Below are positions 1 through 8,202 of a stretch of 34,800 nt of DNA, piece after piece. Where the stretch lies: the NCBI GenBank assembly GCA_900542125.1, contig UQMO01000024.1, positions 1-34,800 on the forward strand, given 5' to 3'. The position numbers were made by a program, and so were the translations under genes. The notes below the pieces were generated by a model, which saw only the letters and a list, made by a program, of their open reading frames with translations, searched no databases and was not told where the DNA came from. Every line of letters starts with the position of its first letter. The stretch's first letter is position 1. Source of the DNA: an uncultured Collinsella sp. (GTDB lineage Bacteria; Actinomycetota; Coriobacteriia; Coriobacteriales; Coriobacteriaceae).

Positions 1-49
1 ACGAGATTCATGAGCGTCTCGTGGGCTCGGAGATGTGTATAAGAGACAG
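1..49 (+). other. Illumina Nextera adapter left on the contig end (not genomic)
   Basis: Bases 16-49 match the Nextera transposase Read-2 adapter: they begin GTCTCGTGGGCTCGG and end in the 19-base mosaic end AGATGTGTATAAGAGACAG. Bases 1-7 (ACGAGAT) match the end of the P7 primer. Bases 8-15 (TCATGAGC) sit exactly where the 8-base i7 index belongs and look like an N7xx-series index. Translation across this stretch gives the peptide MCIRDS, a familiar sign of Nextera contamination in protein databases. True genomic sequence starts at about base 50. Confidence 0.97.
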
Positions 50-2358
50 TCATAGCATCCCTCGGCGGCAAAATCGACTGAAGCATTCATCGCGACCAGG
101 GGCGGACCGGTCTGCACCTCGACGGCAACGCCCAACTCGGCGCCAATGGTATAGCCCTGGGATGTCCCCGTGCCCTTTTCCTCTCCGTATGACGTGCCGC
201 CCAACACCAGATAGCCGTATGCCTGCTCCAGATCCTCAACATAGGGCGCATCCTGCAGCACGGCAAGCACGCGCGGGTTGGTATAGACCTTGTAGCGGTC
301 CTTGTACGTGATCTTGACGCTGTCGTTGTCGACATCGGGCAGCGCGAGCGAGATAAATGTGCCGTAGGTAGTGCCGCGACGGTTGCTCTCGCTAATCGCC
401 TGCTCCTCGCCGCGGCGCACCTTTCCGTTCTCGTCGAGCGAAAAATGCGAGGCGGTCATCCAATAGTAGTCATCGTTCTTGCGCAGGTCCTCGTCGCGGT
501 GCTTGCCCACCACGGCGATAAAGCTCTCGTTATAGCGGTCCGAACCCGAGACACTGCCCGCCTTGACGTCGCTGATCCACACCTGCTCTATACCCTTGTG
601 GTCATGCTTGTTGCTGCTGTTGTATTGCTGACCGCTCATGCTCATGGTTCCGACCATGGACCCCAAGCCCTGAGCCCCGCTCTGTGCCGTGTTGCAGGCA
701 AAGTCGCGGAACACATCGCCGCCCACGAGCACCTCGTCGACCGCCAGCTGCTCGGACAGGCCGTCAAGGTTGGCAGTGGCAAGGGCAATAGGCGCCAAGG
801 TGCACGGATAGCGCTTATCCTGAGCGCTATCCTTCCATGCGCTGTTGGGCACATGCATCAGCCCATAGGAGGCGAGGAGCCCGTCTCTGTATTCCTTGCA
901 ATCGGAAAGCTTGAACTCGCCAGACTCCGAGTCAAAATACGCGTAGCGGTACAGCGCGCCGTACAGCCCCTTGCTGCCGTCAGAAGCGCCGTAATCAAAA
1001 GCGCTGCGTTGCCAGTCATAGCCCGCAAGAATAAGGCCCGTGACGGTTTCACCCGTCTTCTTTCCTTCTTCATCGTAGGCGGCAAACGTGCCGAACGTCG
1101 CATTCGCAGCGACCATGGTCTTGCCGTTCGCGGAGAGGGAGATTGCGCCCGCGTCGCCCAGAGCATCGACATGGACGAGCGCACCCTTGGATGCATCCCA
1201 CGAAAACAGCTCGCAATGCGTCGACTTATCAATATTCTTCTTGCCGTAGGGTGCCGAGACCACGATGGCGAGGTCATCGCAAAAATCGCGATCGAGGTCG
1301 CCGGCCGCTAGCGAAACGACAGGAGCTGACTGAAGCTGCGTCCAGGAGTCGTTCCCGCCCTTGTTGTGCGTGGTGTAGTCCGCGGCGTTACCGGCATCGA
1401 TCTTGACGACGCTTTGCTTCCAGTTGCCGCCCTCCAAGTCATACATGTCGACTACAGCCTTGCGCACGCCGTTCTCGTCGACATAGCAGCCCGCGTAGAC
1501 AAAAAGCTCGTCGACGCCGTCGCCATCGACATCGCCCGCCTCGACATCAAAGACGGCGTCGTGCTCTTGCAGGTAACCGGCATCCAGGTACTTAAAACGG
1601 CCTTCGTACATCATATTAGTGTTGACCGTCACCGGCAGGTGTGTGTCGAGAGTGCGCGTACGCCCGTTGCTAAACGAGTAGAGGACCAGCTCAACCTTTC
1701 CGGCGTATGACTTGCCGTCAATCGTCGTGGAGGAACTGTCGCCGTAGGCACGGAGCTCGGCAACGCGGCTCTTTTTGCCCGTTTTGGCGTCGCTGCAGAA
1801 CTCGACGCTCGTGGCGTGAATGCCCGAGAAGCCGCTGTTCTCGTTGGCAAGCACTGTCGATGACCCATTGTTGCTTAGGTACGACCAGTCGCCGCCGCCG
1901 TAATCGCTGTACTTGTAGAGGTCGCTACCCGTATCGAAGCTGTTGACGTTTTGCCAGAACTTTGCGGCGCCCCACACACTTCCATAGCCATCGGTGAGTT
2001 TGCTGCTGCCGCCAAGATCGCCGCGCTCGACGTTCTCGAGCTTGTCGCGCAGAGTGTAGCGATTGCCATGGCTACCGTTAACTGCCATATAGACCTCGCT
2101 GCGCGTGGCAAACGTCGTGGGAGTGGTGGTGGAGTAGGGGCCAACGGTATCGGCCGGAATGTCCTCGCTCGTGCCCAGGCCCAGGTCGCTATAGTCCTGC
2201 TCGGTCATATCGGTGATCTCAGGCGTGTCGGCCGCCTGGGCGACGTTGGGAGCCGCCGTGAAACAGGCGACACTCGTTGCAATCAACGCAGCAAGCGCCG
2301 CCGTCCCAACAAGCGGGATTTTCGACAACCGGCGAATGTGGGGGTGTGGAACGTGCAT
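50..2358 (-). CDS. Secreted FG-GAP/VCBS-repeat-like protein, 3' end missing
   Basis: One reading frame stays open from ATG at 2358 down to the adapter junction, about 769 codons with no stop, so the C-terminus is lost with the contig end. The N-terminus is a Sec signal peptide: a basic start (HIRRLSK), a hydrophobic core at about residues 15-35, and likely cleavage after NVAQA near residue 42. A calcium-loop FG-GAP motif, AGDVDGDGVDELFVYAG, lies at about 274-290, and a weaker copy, AAGDLDRDFCDDLAIV, at about 351-366. Both are typical of beta-propeller or integrin-alpha-like surface proteins. The rest is rich in Gly, Asp and Tyr and I recognise no enzyme in it. An AGCGAGG stretch precedes the ATG. 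A role in surface binding or polymer contact is inference from the fold. Any C-terminal anchor would lie in the missing part. Confidence 0.85.
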
Positions 2359-2387
2359 GGGGGACCTCGCTTTACTCGAGTGGAGTC

Positions 2388-2590
2388 GGCTCATTTTTGC
2401 AAATGATACGTCCGACGCCCGATATCACGTGTCTCATTTTCGCCAACGGCGTGTCTCATTTTTGAGAATCCGAGATGCCGCGGAAATCTTATCCCAGCTC
2501 AAAGGCCATTTCTGGGATGTATTTTCCATCGAGTGCCTCATCGGGAAACTGCATCCCATTTCAAGCGTCGATTCCGGGACGCATTTTTCG
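2388..2590. repeat. Loose short repeats in the intergenic region
   Basis: The stretch between the FG-GAP gene and the IS has no convincing gene. It holds a direct repeat CGTGTCTCATTTT at 2428-2440 and 2450-2462, and related T-rich variants at 2388-2400 (GGCTCATTTTTGC), 2513-2527 (TGGGATGTATTTTCC) and 2576-2590 (GGGACGCATTTTTCG). On the minus strand these read as spaced AAAATG(A/C)G(A/T)C-like words. They lie upstream of the FG-GAP gene and could be regulator sites or decayed repeats. The similarity beyond the exact 13-mer is loose. Confidence 0.35.
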
Positions 2591-2769
2591 AAAGCCTGCC
2601 CATCCGGAAAGCCCGTCCCACTTTGGACGCATCCGGGCACGGAACCATCGACCTATCAGGCCTTCCATCAATAAAGAGGCGCCCTCCCGGACGACGGGGC
2701 ATGAAGTTCATCGCGAGTTCCGCAATCAGAACCACCCTTAAAAAGGGTGGTTTGCTCTTAGGGTATAAC

Positions 2770-2842
2770 CCACGGGCTCCGGGCTCGCGTCTAAAGGCGC
2801 GGGCCCGGACTTCGTCCAGGCCTAGTGCATCTTGACCCGTGG
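2770..2842 (-). other. Foldable segment at the 3' side of the IS200 tnpA gene
   Basis: An outer stem CCACGGG (2770-2776) pairs with CCCGTGG (2836-2842). Inside it CCGGGCTCGCG (2779-2789) pairs with CGCGGGCCCGG (2798-2808) with one mismatch, and GGAC-TTC-GTCC forms a small hairpin at 2807-2817. The segment lies just downstream of the tnpA stop, between the gene and the right-end hairpin. It may be a structured element tail or a transcription stop. The function is not known to me. Confidence 0.5.
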
Positions 2843-2864
2843 CGCGCCGGTCGAACCGGCGGGA

Positions 2865-3323
2865 TCACCTCCTCTTGAAGGGGTCCTCGTACTCCTTCAC
2901 GCCCAGCTTGTCCAGCGCGATGTCGTGGGACTCCTGCTCCCTGATGTACTTGGCGATCGTCGCCTCGTTCAGGCCGACGGTGGACACGTAGTAGCCCTCC
3001 GCCCAGAACTTCCTGTTGCCGAACTTGTACTTGAGGTTGGCGTGCCTGTCGAATATCATCAGCGAGCTCTTCCCCTTCAGGTAGCCCATGACGCTCGCGA
3101 CGCTGTACTTCGGCGGGATCGCCAGCAGCACGTGCACGTGGTCGGGCATCAGGTGCCCCTCGATTATCTCGATCCCCTTGTACTCGCACAGCTTCCTGAG
3201 GATCTCCCCTATGTCGCTCCTGATTTGGTTGTAGATCACTTTGCGCCTATACTTCGGCGTGAACACGATGTGGTACTTGCACATCCACTTCGTGTGGGAA
3301 AGGCTGTAGGCCTTCTGGGCCAT
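2865..3323 (-). CDS. tnpA: IS200/IS605-family transposase TnpA (Y1 HUH)
   Basis: This 152-residue protein is a full-length single-domain TnpA, which cuts and rejoins single-stranded DNA at the element ends through a 5'-phosphotyrosine intermediate. The HUH pair is H62 and H64 in the segment GHLMPDHVHVLL. The catalytic tyrosine is probably Y126 in IAKYIREQE. The N-terminal KYHIVFTPKYRRK and the central GYLKGKSS are also family hallmarks. I place the start at ATG 3323 (MAQKAYSL), preceded by GAAGGGGTGG. The frame continues 14 codons upstream, but that stretch is not family-like. No frameshift or lost catalytic residue is visible, so the gene could be active. Confidence 0.95.
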   Translation of the reverse strand: MAQKAYSLSHTKWMCKYHIVFTPKYRRKVIYNQIRSDIGEILRKLCEYKGIEIIEGHLMPDHVHVLLAIPPKYSVASVMGYLKGKSSLMIFDRHANLKYKFGNRKFWAEGYYVSTVGLNEATIAKYIREQESHDIALDKLGVKEYEDPFKRR

Positions 3324-3478
3324 GGCGACCACCCCTTCGACTCGAATTCTTGACGGCCTGAACAATCGTCAATATCGGTCGGAGGGGTGGCTTTGTAAAG
3401 CCGTTTGTCTCCACCCGCATAGCGGGTGGGTTGAAGCTGGCCGCTGCGCGCCCAGCAGACTAAAGTCTTGAACGCAAA

Positions 3479-3501
3479 GAAGGCCACTTAATGTGGCCTT
3501 C
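3479..3501 (-). terminator. Terminator downstream of the flavodoxin gene
   Basis: A perfect 9-bp stem GAAGGCCAC/GTGGCCTTC with a 5-base loop is followed on the minus strand by TTTG. It lies about 100 bases after the flavodoxin stop and immediately before the IS200 left end, so the element sits next to a terminator hairpin. Confidence 0.7.
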
Positions 3502-3598
3502 GTCTTGCGCAGGACTGTAGAGCAGGAAACTTCGTGCCCCGACGCCCGGGAGGACGTTGCATTTAGAAAGATGAACCGACTGCCGTCAGCGATGGGAG

Positions 3599-4150
3599 CT
3601 ACTCCCCCAGCACGGCCTTCTTGGCCGCCAACGCCATGTTGTCCAGGTCCTCCTTGGTGGGATGGTCCTTCGCGGCAACCCAGTTGTCGAGCAGCATCTT
3701 GAAGCGGGCATTGTCGGAATCTTGCTCGAGCATCGCCTCGTAGCGCTGCTTGACCGCGGGACCCATCTTGCCCTGGCACATTGCCCAACCCACGAGCTCG
3801 GCATCCCCAGCCAAATTGGAGGTCACGCGATCAATAATCTGCTGGTAGTAGCTCTGGTCGGCGCCAAAGCCGCAGGTGCCGAACAGGAAGACGCGCTTGC
3901 CGTGTAGGGCAGAAAGCAATGCCGCGACCGAAGGCGTGCAGGCGCCCTTGTCGCACCAAAAACCGACGAGCACGGTATCGGCCGCGCAAGCCCCCTGCGC
4001 CTCGCACTCGACCTGCCCGGCATCCGCGTCATCGCTCAGCGCAGCAGCGTGGATAAACTCAACGCCGGCAGCCTGCAGGGCGCGCTTGATTGCACCCGAA
4101 ACCATCCTGGTATTACCGCTCTTGCTGTTAACCACCAAAGAGCATGTCAT
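3599..4150 (-). CDS. Flavodoxin-family protein (BilS-like type)
   Basis: This 183-residue protein is a flavodoxin-fold electron carrier. It begins with the beta1 strand and phosphate-binding loop MTCSLVVNSKSGNT, with the FMN phosphate loop SKSGNT at residues 9-14. It also has VGFWCDKGACT, GKRVFLFGTCGFG and the C-terminal CQGKMGPAVKQRYE. The FW-DKG, LFGT-GFG and CQGKM pattern belongs to the flavodoxin subfamily that includes BilS, the accessory protein of gut bilirubin reductase BilR. No bilR-like reductase lies beside it, so a role in bilirubin reduction is not supported here and a general flavin reductase partner is as likely. I chose ATG 4150 because the fold starts there. A GTG 12 codons upstream (4186) is open but adds nothing family-like. 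The ribosome site for 4150 is weak (distant GGGGGAAACGAG). Confidence 0.85.
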   Translation of the reverse strand: MTCSLVVNSKSGNTRMVSGAIKRALQAAGVEFIHAAALSDDADAGQVECEAQGACAADTVLVGFWCDKGACTPSVAALLSALHGKRVFLFGTCGFGADQSYYQQIIDRVTSNLAGDAELVGWAMCQGKMGPAVKQRYEAMLEQDSDNARFKMLLDNWVAAKDHPTKEDLDNMALAAKKAVLGE

Positions 4151-4208
4151 AGTCACGTTGCTCGTTTCCCCCAAAACTAAAGCCACTAATGCAATTTATT
4201 AGATGAAT

Positions 4209-4236
4209 ATCTTAGTACTAACGTGACAGATGTAAA
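4209..4236 (-). promoter_or_regulatory. Promoter of the flavodoxin gene
   Basis: On the minus strand TTTACA (4236-4231), a 16-base spacer and TAAGAT (4214-4209) lie about 60 bases before the flavodoxin ATG. The 126-base gap after the ABC exporter gene and this promoter suggest that the flavodoxin can be transcribed separately from the exporter operon. Confidence 0.5.
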
Positions 4237-4276
4237 CCACCGTCTGTCGATTGATTAATTTGCCCCACGGGCTTGC

Positions 4277-6136
4277 TCACTGGGCGAACTGGCTGCGGTA
4301 GAGTTCGGCGTAGAAGCCACCTGCCGCTAGCAGCTCGTCGTGCGTGCCGCGCTCGATAATCTCGCCGTCGCGCATCACCAGAATGCAGTCGGCGTTGCGG
4401 ATGGTGCTCAGGCGGTGCGCCACCACAAAGCTTGTGCGGCCAGCCATGAGCTCGTCGAATGCTGCCTGCACCTGCAGCTCGGTGCGGGTATCGATGCTCG
4501 ACGTTGCCTCGTCCAGCAGCAAGATCGCCGGGTCGGTAAGCATGACGCGCGCGATGCACAGCAGCTGTTTTTGACCCTGACTAAACGTGCCGCCGTCCTC
4601 GCCGATCACCGTGTCGTAGCCGCCTGGCAGCTGCACGATAAACTTGTGCGCATGCGCGCGCTTGGCAGCCTCGATAACCTGCTCGCGCGTGGCATCCGGG
4701 CAACCGTAAGCGATGTTTTCGGCCACCGTGCCCTCGAACAGCCAGGTATCTTGCAGCACCATGCCAAAGGCGCGGCGCAGGCTTGCGCGCGTGTAGTCAC
4801 GCGAGGAACGGCCATCGACCATGATGCGTCCGGCATCGATATCGTAAAAACGCAGCAACAAGTTGATGAGTGTTGTCTTGCCGCAACCCGTGGGACCAAC
4901 GAGGGCAAAGCGTATGCCGGGCTTAGCCTCGATGCAGATGTCCTGCAGCAGCTTGCGGTCGGGCACGTAGCTAAAGTCCACATGCTCAAAGGCGACCTCA
5001 CCCTGCGGGGCTGTGAGTTCAACGGCATCCGCGGCATCGGGCTCCTGCTCGCGTGCATCGAGCAGCGCAAACATGCGGCGCGCCGAGGCATAGGCCGTCT
5101 GGATCTGCGTGATGACGTTGGTGACCTCGTTGAACGGCTTGGTGTACTGGTTGGCGTAAGACAGGAAGATCTGCACACCGCCCACCGTGAGCGCCGCGGG
5201 CACGCCCGTAATCACGCCAACGCAGCCGATCACGGCCACCACGGCATAGATGATGTTGTTGATAAAGCGCGTGCCGGGGTTAGAGAGCGAACCCATAAAC
5301 TGCGCGCGCTCACCCGCGGTGTAGAGCTCGGCGTTGAGGGCGTCGAAACGCTGCTGCGCGTTCGGTCCATAGGCGAAGGCGTCCACGAGCTTTTGCTCAC
5401 CCACATACTCCTCGATATGGCCGCCCAGCTGGCCCTGAATGCGCTGCTGCGCTGTAAAGCTCTTGTTGGAGAGCTTGGCGATGGCGCCCGCCGCAAAGAT
5501 GGAAAGAGGTGTGACAAGCACCACCACGAGCGTCATGGTCAGGTTGATGGAGAGCATAAACGCGAGCGTGCCCACGATAGTGATGACTCCAGTAAAGAGT
5601 TGCGTGAAGCCCTGCAGCAGGCCGTCGCCCACCTGGTCGACATCGTTGACCACACGGCTCATAAGGTCGCCGTGGGCATGGCTGTCGATAAAGCTGAGCG
5701 GCATGCGGCTGAGCTTGTCGCTCGCCTCCACGCGCATGTCGCGCACCGTCTCGTAGGACAGGCGGTTAACACAGTAGCCCTGCAGCCACTGGAACGCCGC
5801 AGCGCCCATCACGACAATCGCGAGCTTGGTGACAAGCGGCAGCAGCGCATCGAAGTCCACCTGTCCGGCGGCAACGATGAGATCGATGCCCTCGCCGACG
5901 AGGATGGGCGTATAGAGTTGCAGAATCACCGAGATGGCGGCACTCACAAACGACGCCGCAAACGAGATGCGGTGCGGACGGACGTAGCCCATCAGGCGGC
6001 GAGTCACCGCGCCCACGGGGTAGCGCTCGGGGTCGCCGGGCTGGCGCGGGCCGTCACCCAGATCGTTGAGGTTATCGCTACCGGACACATTGGCCGTCAT
6101 CGTGGCGACCGAACCGGAAGAAGTATACGGATTCAT
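4277..6136 (-). CDS. ABC exporter, ATP-binding/permease half-transporter (canonical subunit)
   Basis: This 619-residue type IV ABC exporter half has an N-terminal transmembrane domain at about 45-355 and a nucleotide-binding domain at about 375-619. The Walker A is GPTGCGKT (414-421), the signature is FSQGQ (518-522), the Walker B is ILLLDE with catalytic E543, and the switch His is H574 in VVAHRLST. The signature is non-standard (SQGQ for SGGQ). This matches the partner subunit of heterodimeric exporters such as TM287/288 and LmrCD, where that signature faces the degenerate site. The ATG follows the stop of the upstream partner directly (TAAATG) with AAGGAGGG before it, which indicates translational coupling. 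The substrate is unknown; drugs, lipids or peptides are possible. The first 40 residues are hydrophilic and variable. Confidence 0.93.
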   Translation of the reverse strand: MNPYTSSGSVATMTANVSGSDNLNDLGDGPRQPGDPERYPVGAVTRRLMGYVRPHRISFAASFVSAAISVILQLYTPILVGEGIDLIVAAGQVDFDALLPLVTKLAIVVMGAAAFQWLQGYCVNRLSYETVRDMRVEASDKLSRMPLSFIDSHAHGDLMSRVVNDVDQVGDGLLQGFTQLFTGVITIVGTLAFMLSINLTMTLVVVLVTPLSIFAAGAIAKLSNKSFTAQQRIQGQLGGHIEEYVGEQKLVDAFAYGPNAQQRFDALNAELYTAGERAQFMGSLSNPGTRFINNIIYAVVAVIGCVGVITGVPAALTVGGVQIFLSYANQYTKPFNEVTNVITQIQTAYASARRMFALLDAREQEPDAADAVELTAPQGEVAFEHVDFSYVPDRKLLQDICIEAKPGIRFALVGPTGCGKTTLINLLLRFYDIDAGRIMVDGRSSRDYTRASLRRAFGMVLQDTWLFEGTVAENIAYGCPDATREQVIEAAKRAHAHKFIVQLPGGYDTVIGEDGGTFSQGQKQLLCIARVMLTDPAILLLDEATSSIDTRTELQVQAAFDELMAGRTSFVVAHRLSTIRNADCILVMRDGEIIERGTHDELLAAGGFYAELYRSQFAQ

Positions 6137-7987
6137 TTAGCAGCCCTCCTTTGCGCGGGTGGATGCAGGGGCGGAGTCCGAAGCGGGCGTCGCACTCCCC
6201 TGCTGGCCCTCGAGCTCCTCGCGACGAAGTTGCGACTGGCAAATCTCGCGGTAGAGCTGGCAGCTTGCGTACAGCTCGTCGTGCGTACCCAGGCCCGCAA
6301 CCGAACCGTGATCGAGCACACAGATCATGTCGGCATCGCGCACGGTCGAGACGCGCTGGCTCACGATGACGGTCGTCAGCGGCAACCCGCCCTCGGCGGC
6401 GCCGCGCACGCTGCGCTCGCGGATGGCATGGCGAAGCGCCGCGTCGGTCTTAAAATCGAGTGCCGAGGCGGAGTCGTCCATGATCAGAATCTGCGGCGAA
6501 CCCACCAAGGCACGCGCGATGGTCAGGCGCTGGCGCTGACCACCGCTGAAGTTCTTGCCGCCCGCCTCGACCGGGGCGTCGAGCCCCTGCGGCTTGTTGC
6601 GCACGAGCTCGCTGGCCTGCGCCATATCGAGCGCCGCCCAGAGCTCCTCGTCGGTCGCCGACTCGTCGCGCCAGGTCAGGTTGCTGCGAATGGTGCCGCT
6701 CACCAGCGACGCGCGCTGCGGGACGGTCGCGACCACGTGGCGCAGCTGGTCGAGCGGCCAGGTGCGCACGTCGGCACCCATTACGCTCACGCTGCCGGTA
6801 CCCGCATCGTACAGGCGCGGAATGAGCGAGACGAGCGTAGACTTACCACTGCCCGTGCCGCCGATAATGCCGAGCGTTTTGCCCAGCGGCAAATCCAGAG
6901 TCACGTCGTTGACGGCATTGGCGGCGCCCGCGCCAAAGGAGAAGCTCGCGTGGCTCAAGCTCAGCGCGGGGACCGGGGCAGCTGCGCCCGCCGCGTTCGG
7001 CTCGGGCAGGGCGACCGGCTCGTTGCCCTCGTCGGTAATGCTCGGCACGCAATTGAGCACCTCGTTGATGCGCGACGCGCTGGCGCTCGCCTTGGTAAAG
7101 ACCACGACCAGGTTGGCGACGTACACGATGGAGGTGAGCGTCTGCGTCATGTAGTTGACAAACGCCATGACCTGGCCCTGCGTGAGCTCGCCCACATTCA
7201 CCTGGATGCCGCCCACCCACAGGATGGCGCACACGCCCAGGTTCATCACAAGAAACGTGACGGGGTTGAGAATCGACGAGAGCTTGCCCACCGCGATGGC
7301 GACATGCGCCTGATCGTCAGCCGCCTGGGCAAAACGCTCGCGCTCGTGATCCTCGCGCACAAACGCGCGGACCACACGAGCGCCCGAAAGCCCCTCGCGG
7401 CAAATGAGCGCAATGCGGTCGAGCTTTGCCTGCAGCTGCTTGTAGTACGGAATGCAGCGCGCCATGACAAACCAAAACACCAGGCCGATAGCGGGCGTGC
7501 AAATCAAAAAGATAATGCCGAGCTTAAGGTCGATGGCGAGGGCCGCAACCATGGAGCCCACCGCCAGGAAAGGCCAGCGGATAAGCATGCGCACGCCCAG
7601 CGCCACGGCGAGCTGCACCTGATTGACGTCGTTGGTGATGCGCGTGATGAGCGACGGCGTGCCAAAGCGATCGAGCTCGGCATAGCTCAGCTTATTGATG
7701 TGCCCGTAGAGCGCGCCGCGAATATCGGTGCCCATGCCCTGTGAGGTGAGCGCCGCCATCTTTTGGCAAACGAGCGTAAACGAGATGCCGATCACGGCCA
7801 TGGCGCCAAGCAGCATACCGTAGTGGACGACGGCGTTGACATCGTGCGCACCGATGCCCTTGTCGATCATCTGGGCAATCACGAGCGGCGTCAGCAGGTC
7901 AAAGATCACTTCGATCAACTTGCACGCAGGGCCGATCACCATATACCGGCGAAACTTACCACCAAAACGCCTGAGCAACTCAATCAT
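6137..7987 (-). CDS. ABC exporter, ATP-binding/permease half-transporter (degenerate-site subunit)
   Basis: This 616-residue half-transporter is the first gene of a two-gene operon with the subunit below it. Membrane segments span about residues 15-315 and the ATPase domain about 340-600. The Walker A is GGTGSGKS (376-383) and the signature is FSGGQ (480-484). Walker B ends IMDD, with Asp at about 505 where the catalytic Glu belongs. The switch His is replaced by Gln in VIVSQRVST. These changes mark the degenerate nucleotide site of heterodimeric exporters, so this subunit should work only with its partner. I start at ATG 7987 (MIELLRRF), which has AGGGAG nine bases upstream and fits the family. 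TTG and GTG codons further up are open but unlikely. The C-terminal tail is rich in Ala, Ser and Thr. Confidence 0.93.
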   Translation of the reverse strand: MIELLRRFGGKFRRYMVIGPACKLIEVIFDLLTPLVIAQMIDKGIGAHDVNAVVHYGMLLGAMAVIGISFTLVCQKMAALTSQGMGTDIRGALYGHINKLSYAELDRFGTPSLITRITNDVNQVQLAVALGVRMLIRWPFLAVGSMVAALAIDLKLGIIFLICTPAIGLVFWFVMARCIPYYKQLQAKLDRIALICREGLSGARVVRAFVREDHERERFAQAADDQAHVAIAVGKLSSILNPVTFLVMNLGVCAILWVGGIQVNVGELTQGQVMAFVNYMTQTLTSIVYVANLVVVFTKASASASRINEVLNCVPSITDEGNEPVALPEPNAAGAAAPVPALSLSHASFSFGAGAANAVNDVTLDLPLGKTLGIIGGTGSGKSTLVSLIPRLYDAGTGSVSVMGADVRTWPLDQLRHVVATVPQRASLVSGTIRSNLTWRDESATDEELWAALDMAQASELVRNKPQGLDAPVEAGGKNFSGGQRQRLTIARALVGSPQILIMDDSASALDFKTDAALRHAIRERSVRGAAEGGLPLTTVIVSQRVSTVRDADMICVLDHGSVAGLGTHDELYASCQLYREICQSQLRREELEGQQGSATPASDSAPASTRAKEGC

Positions 7988-8031
7988 AAAAAGGCGCTCC
8001 CTATCATCATTCACACTCAATTCGAATCATG

Positions 8032-8061
8032 ATAGTACGGTGAGCCCAAAAGAAGCGTAAA
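8032..8061 (-). promoter_or_regulatory. Possible promoter of the first ABC exporter operon
   Basis: On the minus strand TTTACG (8061-8056), an 18-base spacer and TACTAT (8037-8032) lie about 45 bases before the ATG at 7987. Both hexamers match the sigma-A consensus at four of six positions. I see no regulator gene next to this operon. Confidence 0.4.
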
Positions 8062-8143
8062 CAACTCGTCATTTCTAATGGGATTCGGTTTCCAAAGAAG
8101 CGGAAAAGCACGCGCACACCCAGCCAGTGTCGGGTCGACCGCC

Positions 8144-8152
8144 TGATATACT
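8144..8152 (+). promoter_or_regulatory. Extended -10 promoter of the LANTG protein gene
   Basis: TGATATACT is an extended -10 element (TGn-TATACT) about 50 bases before the ATG at 8203. No good -35 hexamer is seen, which extended -10 promoters can tolerate. The ribosome site GAGGTG lies six bases before the ATG. Confidence 0.45.
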
Positions 8153-8202
8153 TACATTAGTGCTACCAAGTTAGTCGCCGACCCTTGAAATGAGGTGCCG
8201 AG

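Larger units (their letters stand above)
2730..3475 (-). mobile_element. IS200-type insertion sequence (IS200/IS605 family, tnpA only)
   Basis: The element holds a Y1/HUH transposase gene and has subterminal hairpins in place of inverted terminal repeats, as is usual for the family. The right-end side has AACCACCCTT-AAA-AAGGGTGGTT at 2730-2752. The left-end side has a perfect CCACCCGC-ATA-GCGGGTGG hairpin at 3411-3429 and GGCTTT-GT-AAAGCC at 3389-3402. The two main hairpins share a CCACCC/GGGTGG core. There is no tnpB. Exact ends cannot be set from one copy: the outer limits are my estimate, the left one near the TTCAAGAC word (minus strand) at about 3466-3473. Confidence 0.75.

Noticed and set aside
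21..311. A 96-codon frame beginning MGSEMCIRDS
   Set aside because: It starts inside the Nextera adapter and runs antisense to the FG-GAP gene.
445..1311. A 288-codon plus-strand frame
   Set aside because: It is antisense to the FG-GAP protein, which has a signal peptide and calcium-loop motifs in its own frame.
2434..2741. Several overlapping frames of 60-150 codons in the intergenic region before the IS
   Set aside because: There is no ribosome site, no recognisable product and no consistent codon bias. The region looks like repeat-bearing intergenic DNA.
4340..7744. A 1134-codon open frame on the plus strand
   Set aside because: It is antisense to both subunits of the first ABC exporter, whose motifs are intact. 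Its product is an Arg/His/Ala-rich shadow with no family signature.
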